From contig OX439051.1 in the NCBI GenBank assembly GCA_949317995.1, positions 37,885,250 to 37,949,249 of the forward strand: a stretch of DNA of 64,000 nt, read 5' to 3'. Positions within the stretch are counted from its first letter, which is position 1, and every line of letters starts with the position of its first letter. Source of the DNA: Acholoe squamosa. Its lineage: Eukaryota > Annelida > Polychaeta > Phyllodocida > Polynoidae. Positions 1 to 11,285 of the stretch are shown here, piece after piece. The position numbers and the translations under genes are program-made. Under the pieces are notes generated by a model. That model was given only the letters and a program-made list of their open reading frames with translations. It did not search any database and had not been told where the DNA came from.

Positions 1-181
1 AAAAGCTTCTATCTTTCCATCCAAGCACATGTGGCAAGTAAAATGTATCATAGTTGTATGGCTAAAGTTTTAAAACCATACATTAAGGGGAAGTTTGTTA
101 ACCAATGGTACCGAATATTAAACTGCAACAAAGGCCTTTGCTCTCTGCCGCTCCCAGTAGGAAGAGTTGACAGGGAGCTCG
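1..181. other. No feature recognised
   Basis: AT-rich sequence with no coding potential, repeat or structure that I can support. It ends where a fragment of the AAGATCGC-type TIR element begins. Confidence 0.5.
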
Positions 182-544
182 GCCTAGTCTACCCTATCTA
201 ATGCAGTGGTTGCAGGCCTGTCAGGAATATAGCAAGTCATGGAGCTTAATACAAAACATCCTGAGATCGCAACCCCAGCAATCCTAGTGTAGGCACATAT
301 TATAAGACCTGGCCAGTCTACCCTATCTAATGCAGTGGTTGCAGGCCTCTCAGGAATAGCAAGTCCTGGGATCACTTCACTATTTCTTTTCCAGTACTAA
401 GATCCCTGCGATCTTAGTGAAAGAATTTCATAGTGGTTTCACCTGAGTACAAGAGCACTTACAGGGAACACTCCTGATTGAAAGAATAAATAGCCTGCCG
501 CATACATAAAGAGGGGGGGAGGACGTTTGCTGAGTGTCCTTGAG
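182..544 (-). mobile_element. Two fragments of the AAGATCGC TIR element
   Basis: The block around 182-243 and the block from about 240 to 544 both carry the phrase CTATCTAATGCAGTGGTTGC and then run into CAGGAATAGCAAGTCCTGGG-like sequence. The same phrases occur at 648-1389 and, inverted, in the tandem pair at 17646-19241. The second fragment starts with a terminal-repeat relic (CTTAATACAAAACATCCTG near 245) and includes the paired subterminal motif CTAAGATCCC..GCGATCTTAG. It breaks off where a TAAACAC-rich fragment is joined. These look like truncated copies of a non-autonomous DNA transposon; no transposase is visible. Confidence 0.7.
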
Positions 545-633
545 CACTCTTACACTGTTAATTTGGTGTTTAGCAACCAAACACCAGTGTTTAGGATCTA
601 AACACATAGCTAAACACATTCTTGTCCAACTTT
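545..633 (+). repeat. Fragment of the GTGTTTA/TAAACAC array element
   Basis: Alternating GTGTTTA and TAAACAC words followed by CTTGTCCAACTTTT match the first 90 bases of the larger array at 15795-16091 in the same orientation. It sits between two copies of the AAGATCGC element, so it is probably a truncated insertion. Confidence 0.6.
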
Positions 634-647
634 TGAATTAACCTCCA

Positions 648-1389
648 GGAGCCTAATTCAAAACATCCTGGGATCGCAACCCCAGCGATCTTAGTGTAGA
701 CACATATCATAAGACCTGGCCGGTCTACCTTATCTAATGCAGTGGTTGCAGGCCTGTCTGGAGTAGCAAGTCTTGGGATCACTTCACTATTCCTTTTCCA
801 GCGCTAAGATCACTGTGATCTTAGTAAAAGAATTGCATAGTGGTTTAACCTGAGTACAAGAGCACTTACAGGGAACACTCCTGATTGAAAGAGTGAATAG
901 CCTGCTGCATACATATAGAGGGGAGGGAGGACGTTTGCTAAGTGTCCTTGAGGGCTCTTAGGGCTACTCATGCGTTAAGTGCACTGTAAGGTAATTCTTC
1001 CCTTCTCTCTCTTTGTTCTGGGGGGGCACAATGCTTCTAATAGGCAAGCATAAATCATACATTCATGGGAACAACTCTTGAATACTGTATGGGGTCAACT
1101 GCACCCTGTTCTCTTTATTAGCCCATATGGGGACGGGGAACGATGGTATAAGCACTCTTGTGAAGAAGAGTGACTGCACAGCTATTCCTTTATTTTGGGA
1201 CTCTTACCCCTGTGCCTAGTCAGTTCTTCTTGGAATAGTGTAGGAGGGCTGAGGCTAAGATTGATGCGATCTTAGTGCTGGCTAGGAAATGTGAACGCAG
1301 TCTAATCCTAAGATCGCTTAATAGGATAAGGTAGAATAATTCCTAAGATCGCTGGCGTTGGGATCCCAGGATGTTTTGAATTAACCTGC
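648..1389 (-). mobile_element. Full-length AAGATCGC TIR element, inverted
   Basis: Ends are inverted repeats: GGAGCCTAATTCAAAACATC at the left, and the complement of the same series (GATGTTTTGAATTAACC) at the right. The interior matches the copies at 17646-18433 and 18435-19241 in reverse orientation, including the block around CCCATATGGGGA and the block CTTGGAATAGTGTAGGAGGG. Several subterminal hairpins of the form CTAAGATCGC/GCGATCTTAG are present, as expected for transposase-binding motifs in a MITE. No open reading frame of note, so it is non-autonomous. The superfamily is not clear because no target duplication can be fixed. Confidence 0.75.
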
Positions 1390-3287
1390 TCAAAGGCGTG
1401 CCTCCAAGGGACTACTACGCACAACCACAACAGTAGTGTATAGACCTCAAGGCATGACATTGCCTGGTATACATCACAAAGCTGATTTGAGTTCATCTTT
1501 GGAACAGTCAGCAGTCCATTTTGAAGATAAAATATCTTTGAGCAGCTGAAGGCGTTGCATTACAATTCTAGCAGTGTTGAATGGAGACTTAGCTCTGAAC
1601 AGAAAACCCAAAGTTTACTGATTTTAATGTTTTCATTCAATTTAATGTAGAGGAATGGATGCTGAATAGGGACGACATTATAGAGAATGCAAATACATAT
1701 AAGGAAAGGAGGATGTTTGGGAAAAAAAGATAGTCCTAACAGTGAAAAAGAAAAAAATGGTGGAATCGTACAATGAATCATCATCTAGGAGTGTCTTCCA
1801 TTTACATTCAATAACCATGTGGAATAGAAAATAATCATCATTATAGTATTTAACATTTACCTATAAACATCTAACGTTTCACTGTGATGTGATAGATATC
1901 TAAAAGGTTAGAAATGTGTATATGTATTGTCATGACCAAGTGGCTGTGTAGCTTGTTCCTTATCTTGGATCGCATTTTCTTTAATGAAAGGTACAAAGCA
2001 TCCATCAACTTACAAGTCAAAGCACACACAGAGATTGGAGCTTGTTAGATCTGTATATAATGAGACAGAAAACAGCCACACAGAAAAAAAAACAGGAAAT
2101 GGGGAAGGCGATGGGGAGATGATGAAAGGACAGGGTAAGATCTGGGAATCTATGCATGACCTCACAAATAATTAAAACGCATAGATCTTTCACTATTTGA
2201 TATAGTGAAAAAGAGGCTACAGAGTATTTGCTTGGCCATGGGGGATGGGAGTGAGTAAGTAATAAATGTTTAATGCCATTTTGACAGCTAAGGTCATATT
2301 CATGGTGAGAACGACATTACACAATTTCACAGAGGAATGTGTCAGTGCCGGCGCATATGTGCACCACACACATCCGAGGGGATAGGAAAGAAGAGATATA
2401 GACCCTTTTAAGTGGGCTAGGGAAGCCCGATGGGGGATGGGAAGCCTGAGATATGCTCATATTGCTTTGGCAGTATGTGTCCCCACTGTTATGTGTCCTA
2501 TGGGATTATCCACCTCACTGTTTCCATCCGTTAAAGTACTATACTATGATATACTATGATGTATAAACAACTGTGCCATAGGAAAGCACAATCTGCAGCT
2601 CAAAAGGCACTGCCATCACTACCACATTTGGAACTGTGCAGAGTGGTAACAGGTCCACAGAGAAAAGAAAATAGCAGTGGAAGGTAAAAAATAACAGAAG
2701 AAAAACCCCTTCTCTCAAGAGTGGCTACACTGGGGTTCTGCTAATTATATATACTCTGTCAGGTGCACTTGACCCTGAAATGTCTTCAAGTATTAGAGGG
2801 TTAAAGTATAAATATCTCACCTGAAGTCAGACTGTTGAAATACCATGTTAGCATCAGGAGGATCCCAAGGTCAGGGTGTGGGGGTGCTTCCTTAAAATCC
2901 TTCACTGTTGTTGGTAGGCTACATGAAATGTGAGACTTGGCTGTTTCAGTGGAAAACATTGAAATATAAAATAAATACCAAATGTAAGCCAGGAAGGGGG
3001 ACTAAGAAAGAGATTTATTAGGCAAAGGAAATGGATATAGAGAAGCTTTTTTAAAAGGGGGGAAAGCTTCCTATATATATGAATTATAGTCTAGAACAAA
3101 AGATATTTTGAGAACACCATATGACATATAACCCAGGTATTCTAAATGTTAATGTGCATGTACGGTTAAGTCTATTCTATATGTACAGGAGAAGAATAAA
3201 TCTACCAGGAGTTACCATGAAATTATAGCTTGTATTTTAGAAGTACAGTGCCCCCCCTACACCAACTTACAGAAATAAGGGAAGCAT
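1390..3287. other. Intergenic, nothing recognised
   Basis: AT-rich DNA with short open frames lacking any recognisable motif. I see no repeat shared with other parts of the window, no RNA gene and no splice-consistent coding block. Confidence 0.5.
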
Positions 3288-3635
3288 GACAATTTACTAT
3301 GCCCTTAACACATGAGTAGACTCAAGAGCCCTCAGTGCATTCAAGTGCAGCCTCAAGAGCCCCCAAGGACTATGCACAGGTGCCTTCACTTTTGTGATGA
3401 GGAATGTCCCCCCACCCAGGTGCACTTGCACTCAGGGGAAACCACTATCGTTTCTCAGTATAAAATAGGGGTGCTGTTAGCACTGAAGTGGAATAGTGAA
3501 GGACTGCATAGTACTTCCAATTAGTTACTGGCCTAACACCACTAGCCATTTTATTGTAGTAACGCTAGGTAACAGACGTGCCTACGCTAACATCTCATAG
3601 GTAGCGATAGCAGAGCCTTTTGAATTAACCTCCTG
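3288..3635 (+). mobile_element. Diverged copy of the AAGATCGC TIR element
   Basis: The phrases CTTAACACATGAGTAGACTC, CAGGGGAAACCACTATCG and GAAGTGGAATAGTGAAGGA follow the order of the corresponding phrases in the right half of the copies at 17646-19241, and the block closes with TTTTGAATTAACCTCCTGG, the terminal-repeat sequence. Divergence and indels are heavy, so this is an old copy. Confidence 0.55.
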
Positions 3636-3790
3636 GGTTAAGGTTTTTGCAGGTCTTGATAGGATGTAGACATTTTAAAACTGTATCAGGTTATAGGTAC
3701 ATTGTTCGGCTTCATGGTGAAACCAATTAATATACCTTTGTTCTCTCACTGCTACCCTGCTGTGATCCACAGCAGATGGTTAAAAGCAAT

Positions 3791-3861
3791 GTCCAGATAG
3801 CTCAGTGGTAGAGTATTTACCTTGAAGCCTGAAGGACCTGGATTTGATTTCCATTTTGGAT
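3791..3861 (+). pseudogene. tRNA-like sequence (tRNA pseudogene or SINE head)
   Basis: A 71-base stretch folds as a partial cloverleaf. The acceptor strands GTCCAGA and TTTGGAT pair in all seven positions allowing G-U. The D arm reads GCTC..GAGT around AGTGGTAGAGT, a good A box. A T arm has loop TTTGATT in place of TTCGATT. The anticodon stem does not pair, so a working tRNA is unlikely. No A-rich or microsatellite tail is obvious downstream, so I cannot decide between a tRNA pseudogene and a SINE head. Confidence 0.65.
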
Positions 3862-3994
3862 TGACTTTTATTCTACAGGGTTGTTTGTTGACTGTACAAG
3901 TGTAAATGTTTAAAAAACAGTGAGATATGTCATTTGTTAGTCAGTCACTCATAACTGTACTGTATACTGTGTACCAATAGCTACTCATATGATA

Positions 3995-4275
3995 GGGTAA
4001 AGTGACCATGAGTCGTCCACCAGGACCACTGTGAAAGTTATAACTTATTGCAGGGTCTTTGCTATAGCAGACACACTTGGAGGGGACACTTGCCTTTGGA
4101 AATGAAAATTATCTTGAGGTCTAAGGCTTGCATGCCAATATAGTCAAAACTGCATTAACATAAGTCTGATAGGTCATATAGGCCTCTATTTCCTAGTGAA
4201 TGTGACCTTTCATCATCGGTACCATGAGTACCTTGAGTCGGCCATATCACACTGTGAATCAAATGCTCATAACAG
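3995..4275 (+). mobile_element. Fragment of the TA-flanked GGGTAAAGTGACC element
   Basis: It starts with GGGTAAAGTGACCATGAGTC directly after TA, the same end as the nested element at 11286-12471. About 215 bases on it carries the internal motif TACCTTGAGTCGGCCA. The right terminal repeat is not found downstream, so the copy is truncated. The sequence between the first and second motif is itself partly duplicated (CACTGTGAA ... CAGGGTCT occurs twice). Confidence 0.7.
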
Positions 4276-6252
4276 GGTCTCAATTTTTGTACAAAATACA
4301 AAGGAAGTGCTTATACAAAGTTTACTAGTATTAGACATTGTGTGAATTGATGCAATACTCGTTTTAAAGGATGCTAACTGTCTCACTTGACCAATAGCAC
4401 ATTGCTTCTGAATTTTCATAATTTACTTTTGATATCTTCTTTCAATTCATATAACAACATAATATATTATTTTCATTTGGCTTGTCTTCATTTCTCATTG
4501 TTGCAAAAATGTTGATTGCAGAGAGTTAATTTGCTCAACATCCCATTGCTAATATTAGCCTTCAGGTCTAGCATGTAAAAGCCTTCCGTGCTAAATGGCT
4601 TGTTATCTCCAATTTCCTGTCATGGTTACCTAAGTTGCCTGACAGTCAAACATGTTGTGTCTGCTGGTTGCTGTGTCACTTTAGGACTACCCAAACATAA
4701 ATGTGTAACATAACAGGAACGGCCAGTGTTAGAAAGGCAGCCAAGCATATAGTGCTATTTGACAGCCCACAGCAGTAAAAACCTTAGAAGTAATTCATTT
4801 CCCTTAAACAAACCACATGATGTTGATTTAATAGCACAATGTTGATTGAATTTGATCTGTTTTTACCAGAATTCAGTGCAAAATCTTTTGGATAAATATC
4901 AGTCCAACTTGGTTGGTGTAAGTTAGGACTCCTTGGCGGGGCCAACATAATAATTATAGCCTTTTTTGACCATGCTGGTTTGTTTTTACCTGATGGATTA
5001 TTAGCATAGGTCGGGTTTGCTGTGTTTAGTATTAGGGGCAATATCATGCACAAGGAGAGGAATTGTTGTCTATTCTTTCAACAAGCGATTTCATCTCTCC
5101 GTGTCAAACTATGAATAAACATTGAGAATAGACATTTCACTATGGATTCTATTACACTGAGCACCCTTGTCAAATCCCATTGCAACAGCTGTCATGAAAT
5201 ACTTCAACAGCTTGTATAATCATCACCAAGTGTTGTTTGATTACCATAATAAACACTCATCCTCAATTCATTACAAAATACAAGTAAGGTTGCTATGATG
5301 TGAATATTTAGAAACAACAGTGCTACCTGTCTGGCCAAATATGCTTGCTGATATCCTATGACATTGCTATATTTGGGATGGCCCTTACAAATGCATACAG
5401 GGCCTCACTTTTTCTGCCAGCGATTCTCCTGCCTTCAATATGGGCAAACCGGACATCACGTGATCCTGACACATCTACCGAGGAAAACCACTCTTGGATG
5501 CATTCTGTTGAAAAGTATAGATTGAAGGCCAGTGGAATTGCTTCTCGTGTTCTTTTATTTTCTTGAGAATAAACACTTTTGTTTATACATTTTATATCTT
5601 GTTACTTAGCTAGAAAATCTACCTGGTAGATACTTTATTCATCATTCATTATCTGGTACATAAAGCAATGAAGTCCTTTGCCTGCGTGTCAAGCCCTCTC
5701 AAACACACTGAATGACGCTTTGGGACCGTTGCAGTGATCTATGAAGTTCTGAGAGTTACTGATGGTCTGCATTCAATCATTTAAGATCACGTGAACAGCC
5801 AACCAATTCTTAGCAATGCATATATTCCATACTTTACTAAATTAAAGTACTAAAAACCAAGTCACAGGTGGGCCCTATATAGTATCAGTTTCCAGCAAGG
5901 GTGGGGTGGGGTGCTTACTATACACAAAGTGTGCACAGCCCATATGACTGGATTTACCATACTCTTATATTATGAGCCAGGGTGTGATTGTCCAGCATTA
6001 CCACCCACTACAGTTCCCTTTATTTATTTTATGTGAATAACTTCTTCCCATAGAGATAGCATTGCAGGGCCGATCCGCACACCCCCAGTGGCGTAACGTG
6101 TGCCGATCCACCACAGCGGCCGATCCACCACTGCAGCCTTGTTCTGGGTGCATGTAAACATTCAAAATGGCTGACCGGCGCTAGTACGGGGAACTACGGT
6201 AACGGATTTTGCTAATTTTTAGTTAATTAGACACTCTAAAAACATAAAATAA
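4276..6252. other. Intergenic, nothing recognised
   Basis: AT-rich, with a few open frames under 90 codons that show no motif. A GC-richer patch begins near 6065 (GGCCGATCC words) and leads into the foldback at 6253. Confidence 0.45.
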
Positions 6253-6395
6253 ATATAGAACTAACCTCCCCTGGTGTCCTCGGTGGACGATCCACCCCTC
6301 AGGAGTTGTCTCCCCTCGGGCTAATGCCCTCGGGGGAGACAACTCCCTCGTGGTGGATCAACCACATCGTACACCACGGTCGTTTAGTTCTATAT
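6253..6395. mobile_element. GC-rich foldback (hairpin MITE)
   Basis: The 143-bp block is an imperfect inverted repeat. Its outer ends are ATATAGAACTAA and TTAGTTCTATAT. The middle arms contain GGTGGACGATCCACC-like sequence. The inner arms GGAGTTGTCTCCCC and GGGGAGACAACTCC surround a short loop near 6322-6327. The GC-rich centre stands out from its AT-rich surroundings. It probably folds into one long hairpin, as palindromic MITEs do. Confidence 0.65.
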
Positions 6396-6950
6396 ATATA
6401 TATTTGCCACATTGGGGAAGTATTCTATTTTGAACTATCCCAGGTTCCTCATAATGGTTGGCTCGGATATGTGGAGGCCATAATGTGGTACTGTTTCTGG
6501 TGCTACTCTGTGGCAGCAGTGGTTTCTCAAGGGGTTTTTAGGTGCTGCCTCCAGCCAGCAGTAGTATTTTTTAATGGTAGACAGATAGAAGGTATAAGTA
6601 GAAGGTAGAAGGTTGCCCCCCCCCCGATGAACACAACTTGGACTTTTTAAAGAGTGGAGGAGGGGAGGAGGATCTTTGGAAAATTTTACCATTTGCCGGT
6701 CAAAAGAGTACATCATATCTGTAAGAGCTCCCAATATCAGGGAGGATAAGTCACCATAATTATGTCCTCTAGGTCAGTACTATCTTTTTTGTAAGAAAAT
6801 ATTACCAGAAACATCACCTCAGCTTAGAAAATCATAGTTTCTTTGAGCAGTCGTCTATTACACATTTTTTTATAGATAATGATTGCAATTTATTAACACA
6901 GCCAAACCTAGAAATAAAATCTTTTGATACAATAAAACCCAAAAGCATCA
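6396..6950. other. Intergenic, nothing recognised
   Basis: Contains short overlapping open frames on both strands with no recognised domain, a poly-C run near 6617-6625 and AT-rich flanks. I see no support for a gene. Confidence 0.45.
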
Positions 6951-7018
6951 GGCGAGGCTAGAACTCAGTTACCCCGCATTATGAGTCCAGTGTTCTAACC
7001 AATACCCTATTCTCAACA
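6951..7018 (-). pseudogene. tRNA-Met-like relic
   Basis: On the - strand the sequence reads AGGGTATTGGTTAGAAC (D arm and A box), then CTGGACTCATAATGC, which places CAT at the anticodon position, then a weak T arm with GAG/CTC pairing. The acceptor stem and the B box are degraded. This is a tRNA pseudogene or the head of an old SINE rather than a functional tRNA. Confidence 0.5.
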
Positions 7019-7559
7019 GGTTACATACATAGGGTGTTAAATTACCCAAACCCATTCACAATGCATGCTGACTAGTCAGACCACAGCTCCCTCTAGTGTT
7101 TTATCCATACATAAAAGGGACTACTTTCCACTCCCTTCCCTTCCTACATAGGGCAGAAAACCAGAGTCTAGGACGCTAGTACTGAACTCTGGGACCAGTA
7201 TGACTATAGGCCTTATGAGGAAGCTAAGGACCTTTTGACAAAGCTCCATATACACTGTATTGGGGCCATTTAAAAAAAAAATGGGGGGTAGTGCAGGGTT
7301 CCAAAAGAGTGGTTTCGGTTTCTTCAGGCTGGACTTGGGTTAAAAAACTCACCCCGTTTCTAGGGGTACAGCCTGTGCATCAATAATGCACTGTGAAAAA
7401 AACGTGTGTTGGGACAAGATTGCTCTGAGATTACTGAAGTGGGGAGGCAGCGCCATGCAGGACCCAGTAGTTCCACAATAAAAAACATCATGCTGTTGAC
7501 CTTTTTGTCTTTCAGCTTAAGAGGTTACTAGAAAATATTTTTGACGAGGCTGTAGGGTG

Positions 7560-8880
7560 GATCTCTATATCTATTGTCAATCGTGTTTATCCCATGGGGA
7601 TTGGGATTTCATCCTCTAGATCAAGTGGGTATCCATGTTCCTTCTGAGCTTTTTTACTCTGTCCCCTCTGAGATGGCAAAAAATGAAGTCAAGAATGTAA
7701 ATTTTGACATCATGTTCACCGTTGTGTCCTTGTTTGTTGAAGTGGATTGGGACATCATTCTTCCACCTTTTATTTCTGAAGTAGCTTAAATGTTCCCTAT
7801 TCTCTCTTTTATCATTCTAATTGTTTGGTCTACATATTGGCTCTTGCATGTTTTGCATTCAATGCAGTATATTATGTTTGAACTTTTGCAGATGACATTA
7901 GTCTTGGTATGGAATTTTTCTCCAGATTATTTTTACTTTATTTGGCCACCTTTGTCTAGGATCCTGCAGTACTTGCAGTTCCTCTTCCCGCACTTGTTCC
8001 TTTCCTGGGCTGGTATTTGGCTGGTTCTTCTGTCAGATGTTATATCTGATGCAGGATCGAACCAAGCGATCCCTAGGGTTCTTAGGCCTCTTGTAGCCCT
8101 TCACTATTTTTGTGTCATGACATTCTCTACCTTCCACCTACCCTGGAGCGGTATGGTATACATAGGGGGAGTGACACAATCAAGTGAACAGTCCCTCTGA
8201 AGGCTCTGTGCACCCGACGGGGGAACGAACCCTACACGTTTTTTTTGTTGTTGTTTTTGATCAACCTAGCACATCTTTATTTCCCTCCACTATGTCAGCT
8301 AATCTGTGGCCAGTGCTAATCAGGAAGAGTTTTTTCCTCCTTAGTCTTTTCTAGGGGCTACTCTTTCAGGATTTTTTCTCTGGTCTTTTCATATACCCGT
8401 CGCTTGCATTCTACAAGTAGAGACAGAGGGTAGCATTTTTCAAAGAAATTCTTTGAATTTCGTCCTGCATTCCATCTCGTAGTCTTCATTCTTCTGACAA
8501 TTCCTCCTGAGTCTGAGGAATTGTGAGAAACTCCTCTTAGTTGCAGGTGGGTGGGCTGCTCCCGTCATCTACATTTACTGTTGTGTCCAAGACGTGGATC
8601 TCACTCCTTGAGTACTCCAGGGTGAACTTGATGCTGTGTTGGCTGTCACTGAGCCTTTCCACCCATGTTTTCATCTGGTCTTCCCCATAGGTCCAGATGA
8701 AAAAGATATCATCGATAAATCTCAGCCAGACAATTGGTTCCAATTCCTGGCTTTCCAAGATCATCTCTTCATGTTTCTCCATGACGAGGTTGCTGCCAAC
8801 CTTGTTCCCATGGCTGTGCCACTCTGTCTATATTGGGATGGAGTTGTTTGAAAATGATTTTACAAAAGATGAAGGTTTGA
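7560..8880 (-). pseudogene. Degraded Penelope-like element: RT palm and GIY-YIG endonuclease
   Basis: Read on the - strand, the order of motifs is that of Penelope-like retroelements. A GTAMGT motif lies near 8815. FIDDIFFIW (the catalytic-Asp motif) and TIR-like IKFTLEYS follow in the open frame 8782-8537. SQFLRLRRNC is near 8510-8480. Then comes a linker with paired cysteines, and the GIY-YIG-type signature NIIYCIEC..C..QYVDQT near 7900-7830. HFNKQGHNGEHDV follows near 7745. The frame changes at least after GTAMGT, and stops occur in the linker and endonuclease, so it is inactive. The N-terminal half of the RT is not visible, consistent with 5' truncation. The family normally encodes RT fused to the endonuclease in one protein; the assignment rests on motif recognition, and confidence is high for the family but low for exact ends. 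Confidence 0.85.
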
Positions 8881-9887
8881 AGACAAATAATGAGTGTGTC
8901 AGGCTCATAATCAATGGTGCATTCCTCATCCTTGTATTCTGATGCTTTACATCAAAGCATCGGAAAATATTTACCCATTTCTAAGCAGCCAACAAATTTT
9001 CAATCTAGTTGAAAGTCCCAAGCATAACCTAAAGCTTGACAGGCCCTTAAGTGAGCAGTGTACATTTTTAACACTGCGCATAAAGGATGAATCATAAAAC
9101 CATCAACTTGAATGTAAAAGAGTCCCTCAGGGGAAATTTATATTCTAATGTCCTACAATAGTAACCTTGAGTTGTATCCAAAACACGTTTTGCTACAAAC
9201 ATAAAACAAATGAATAGAAAATTGCTTTTTCACCCTTTCATACTACACGCTAGGCACCATCCATGTCCCCCATTGCTTTTCTCATTTACCCATAGATAGG
9301 TCCTCAGACTGAATAATATCATATGCAAAATCTTAAATGTTTGCAATCTTTTGAAAATACAAATTTGTTTGAGATGTCTAATATGGTTAATGCAAAAAAA
9401 AAAAAAATGGCCATATCCATACTGTGATAATTTGATGTTTGTGTCTATTAGATCTTTGTGTCAAGACATATCAAACTGTTGTTGCATCATTTGTGTAGAG
9501 TTCAGGATTAATGTCATACAAGTTAATCAGACTTGTCCAATTATATTTGATAATGCATTCTGAATGAACTGTGCAGATTTAGGTCCAGTCCCATTCACCA
9601 GTTTTAGAAATAAAACTGTGGCCCTTTTTCTATAAAGAAAGATCATGCAATACATTACATCTAATGGTATTGTTTAATTGGTGTGATGATGTGTTACCAA
9701 AAAAAAAGGAAAAAAAAGAAGAATTGTTTCTTTTCACAGTGTTGTTTTATGTCTAGAATCAAGATCATATACTTTTAGAACGATCCACAATGATACATTG
9801 ACAAAGGTCTTCAGTTACATGCACACTTCCCAAAACCTAAAGGCTAGATTAGAAAAGAAGAGAATGGCATGCACATAGCTAAAAGAG
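8881..9887. other. Intergenic, nothing recognised
   Basis: AT-rich with homopolymer A runs (about 9394 and 9700-9718). No gene, RNA or shared repeat is supported. Copy A of the paralogous segment begins near the end of this stretch. Confidence 0.45.
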
Positions 9888-10489
9888 AAATGCATATTCT
9901 AGGCTACACAATAAACCTCAGTCAACTGATAAACAACAAATGAGGTAATGAGGTTGGAACATCAAAGTATGAAAATATGGATAAATCATAATCATTCGTT
10001 GAATGCAGAGGAGTGCAACAAGGTACTCATAAGTTTTCAAGAATAAGAAAGACAAAAAAAAAAATAAACAAATTAATCGAAATGTATCTATAGATGGGCA
10101 CACTCATTTGTACACCTATGTATGATACAACTGAAGGGTGAAAGGTGAGAAATCAGTAGATCAATATGCATCTCGTAGCACTGGATCTCTCTATTGTGCT
10201 TTGGACACTGAAAACATATTTCAAGTTCAAGTCATATTTATCGTATCAGTCCCACCCACAATGATCAGAATCATAGCAAGGGCAGAGGCACTTGCCAAAA
10301 GCACAAGGCAAGAATAAAAGAGATGAAGATGAATGGCTGAAGGCTCTACAGTAGGGGACAAATCATGCTATTTGTGGGCCTTGCATGACCAGAACAGTGC
10401 AGGGTCCTAACCTTACCCAGCAAATTGTGGTAACTCCTCGTCAACCTGTGTGAAGTGGTTCACACATGTCGCTAGATGGAACACAACGT

Positions 10490-11075
10490 CGCTATAGCAC
10501 AATAACTCATCCTCACCAGGGATGGCAAGGATGGTGATCACTCATGCTCACCAGGGATGGCGACATGAGTGATCACTCATCCTCACCAGGGATGGAGACA
10601 TGAGTGATCACTCACTTCGCTAGATGAGACGCACACCGTGTCATAATGCATGTTCACCATGGATGGCAAGGATCGTGATCACTCACACTCACGGAGGATG
10701 GTCACTCGGGTGATCACTCATCTCGCTAGATGAAATGCATACATCGTGATAGCACTGCAGGTTCACCACAGATGGTGAGGATCTTGATCACCCACACTCA
10801 CCAGCGATGGCGACACGAGTGATCACTCACCTCGCTAGATGAAACACACACAATGCCATAGCGCACATTCACCACGGTTGGTGAGGATCATGATGACTCA
10901 CACTCACCGGATTGCAAGGCGGTTGATCAGTCACCTTACTAGATGAAACGTGCACCACGTCGTAGCGCAGGTTCACCATGGATGGAGAGAGTGGTGATCA
11001 CTCAGACTCACAAGTGATGGTGACGCTGGTGATCACTCACCTTGTTAGATGAAAAGCTCATGATCATCGACATTG
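10490..11075 (+). repeat. Left minisatellite array of copy 1
   Basis: Degenerate tandem units of roughly 100-120 bp, each with CACTCACCTCGCTAGATG, a CACACC..CATAGCGCA stretch, GGTTCACCA..GATGG and GTGATCACTCA. Units vary by substitutions and internal duplications. The same array is at 13865-14520. Confidence 0.8.
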
Positions 11076-11285
11076 GTAATCATGCAGCCTCACATCTGCC
11101 AGATCAAAGTATGTTTTGCCAGAGAAGGTATTGTCATATGTATCTTTCCTCTAACCACAGACAAAGTGTTTATGTAGATATTTCCCTATTTATTTTTCCT
11201 GTAACCAGAGAAAAGGTGTTTATGGATAGTTGCTTTCATTTTAGAGATACCTCTATCTAAATTCAATTGGTATTTTCTCTATATA

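Noticed and set aside
3791-3861. Functional tRNA gene
   Set aside because: The anticodon stem does not pair and the T loop departs from consensus; kept only as a tRNA-like relic.
7574-8200. Two consecutive + strand open frames in the same phase
   Set aside because: Antisense shadow of the Penelope-like endonuclease region on the - strand.
11042-11260. 72-codon open frame repeated at 14501-14719
   Set aside because: Both copies lie in duplicated transposon middles whose non-coding flanks are equally similar, so conservation does not indicate a protein.
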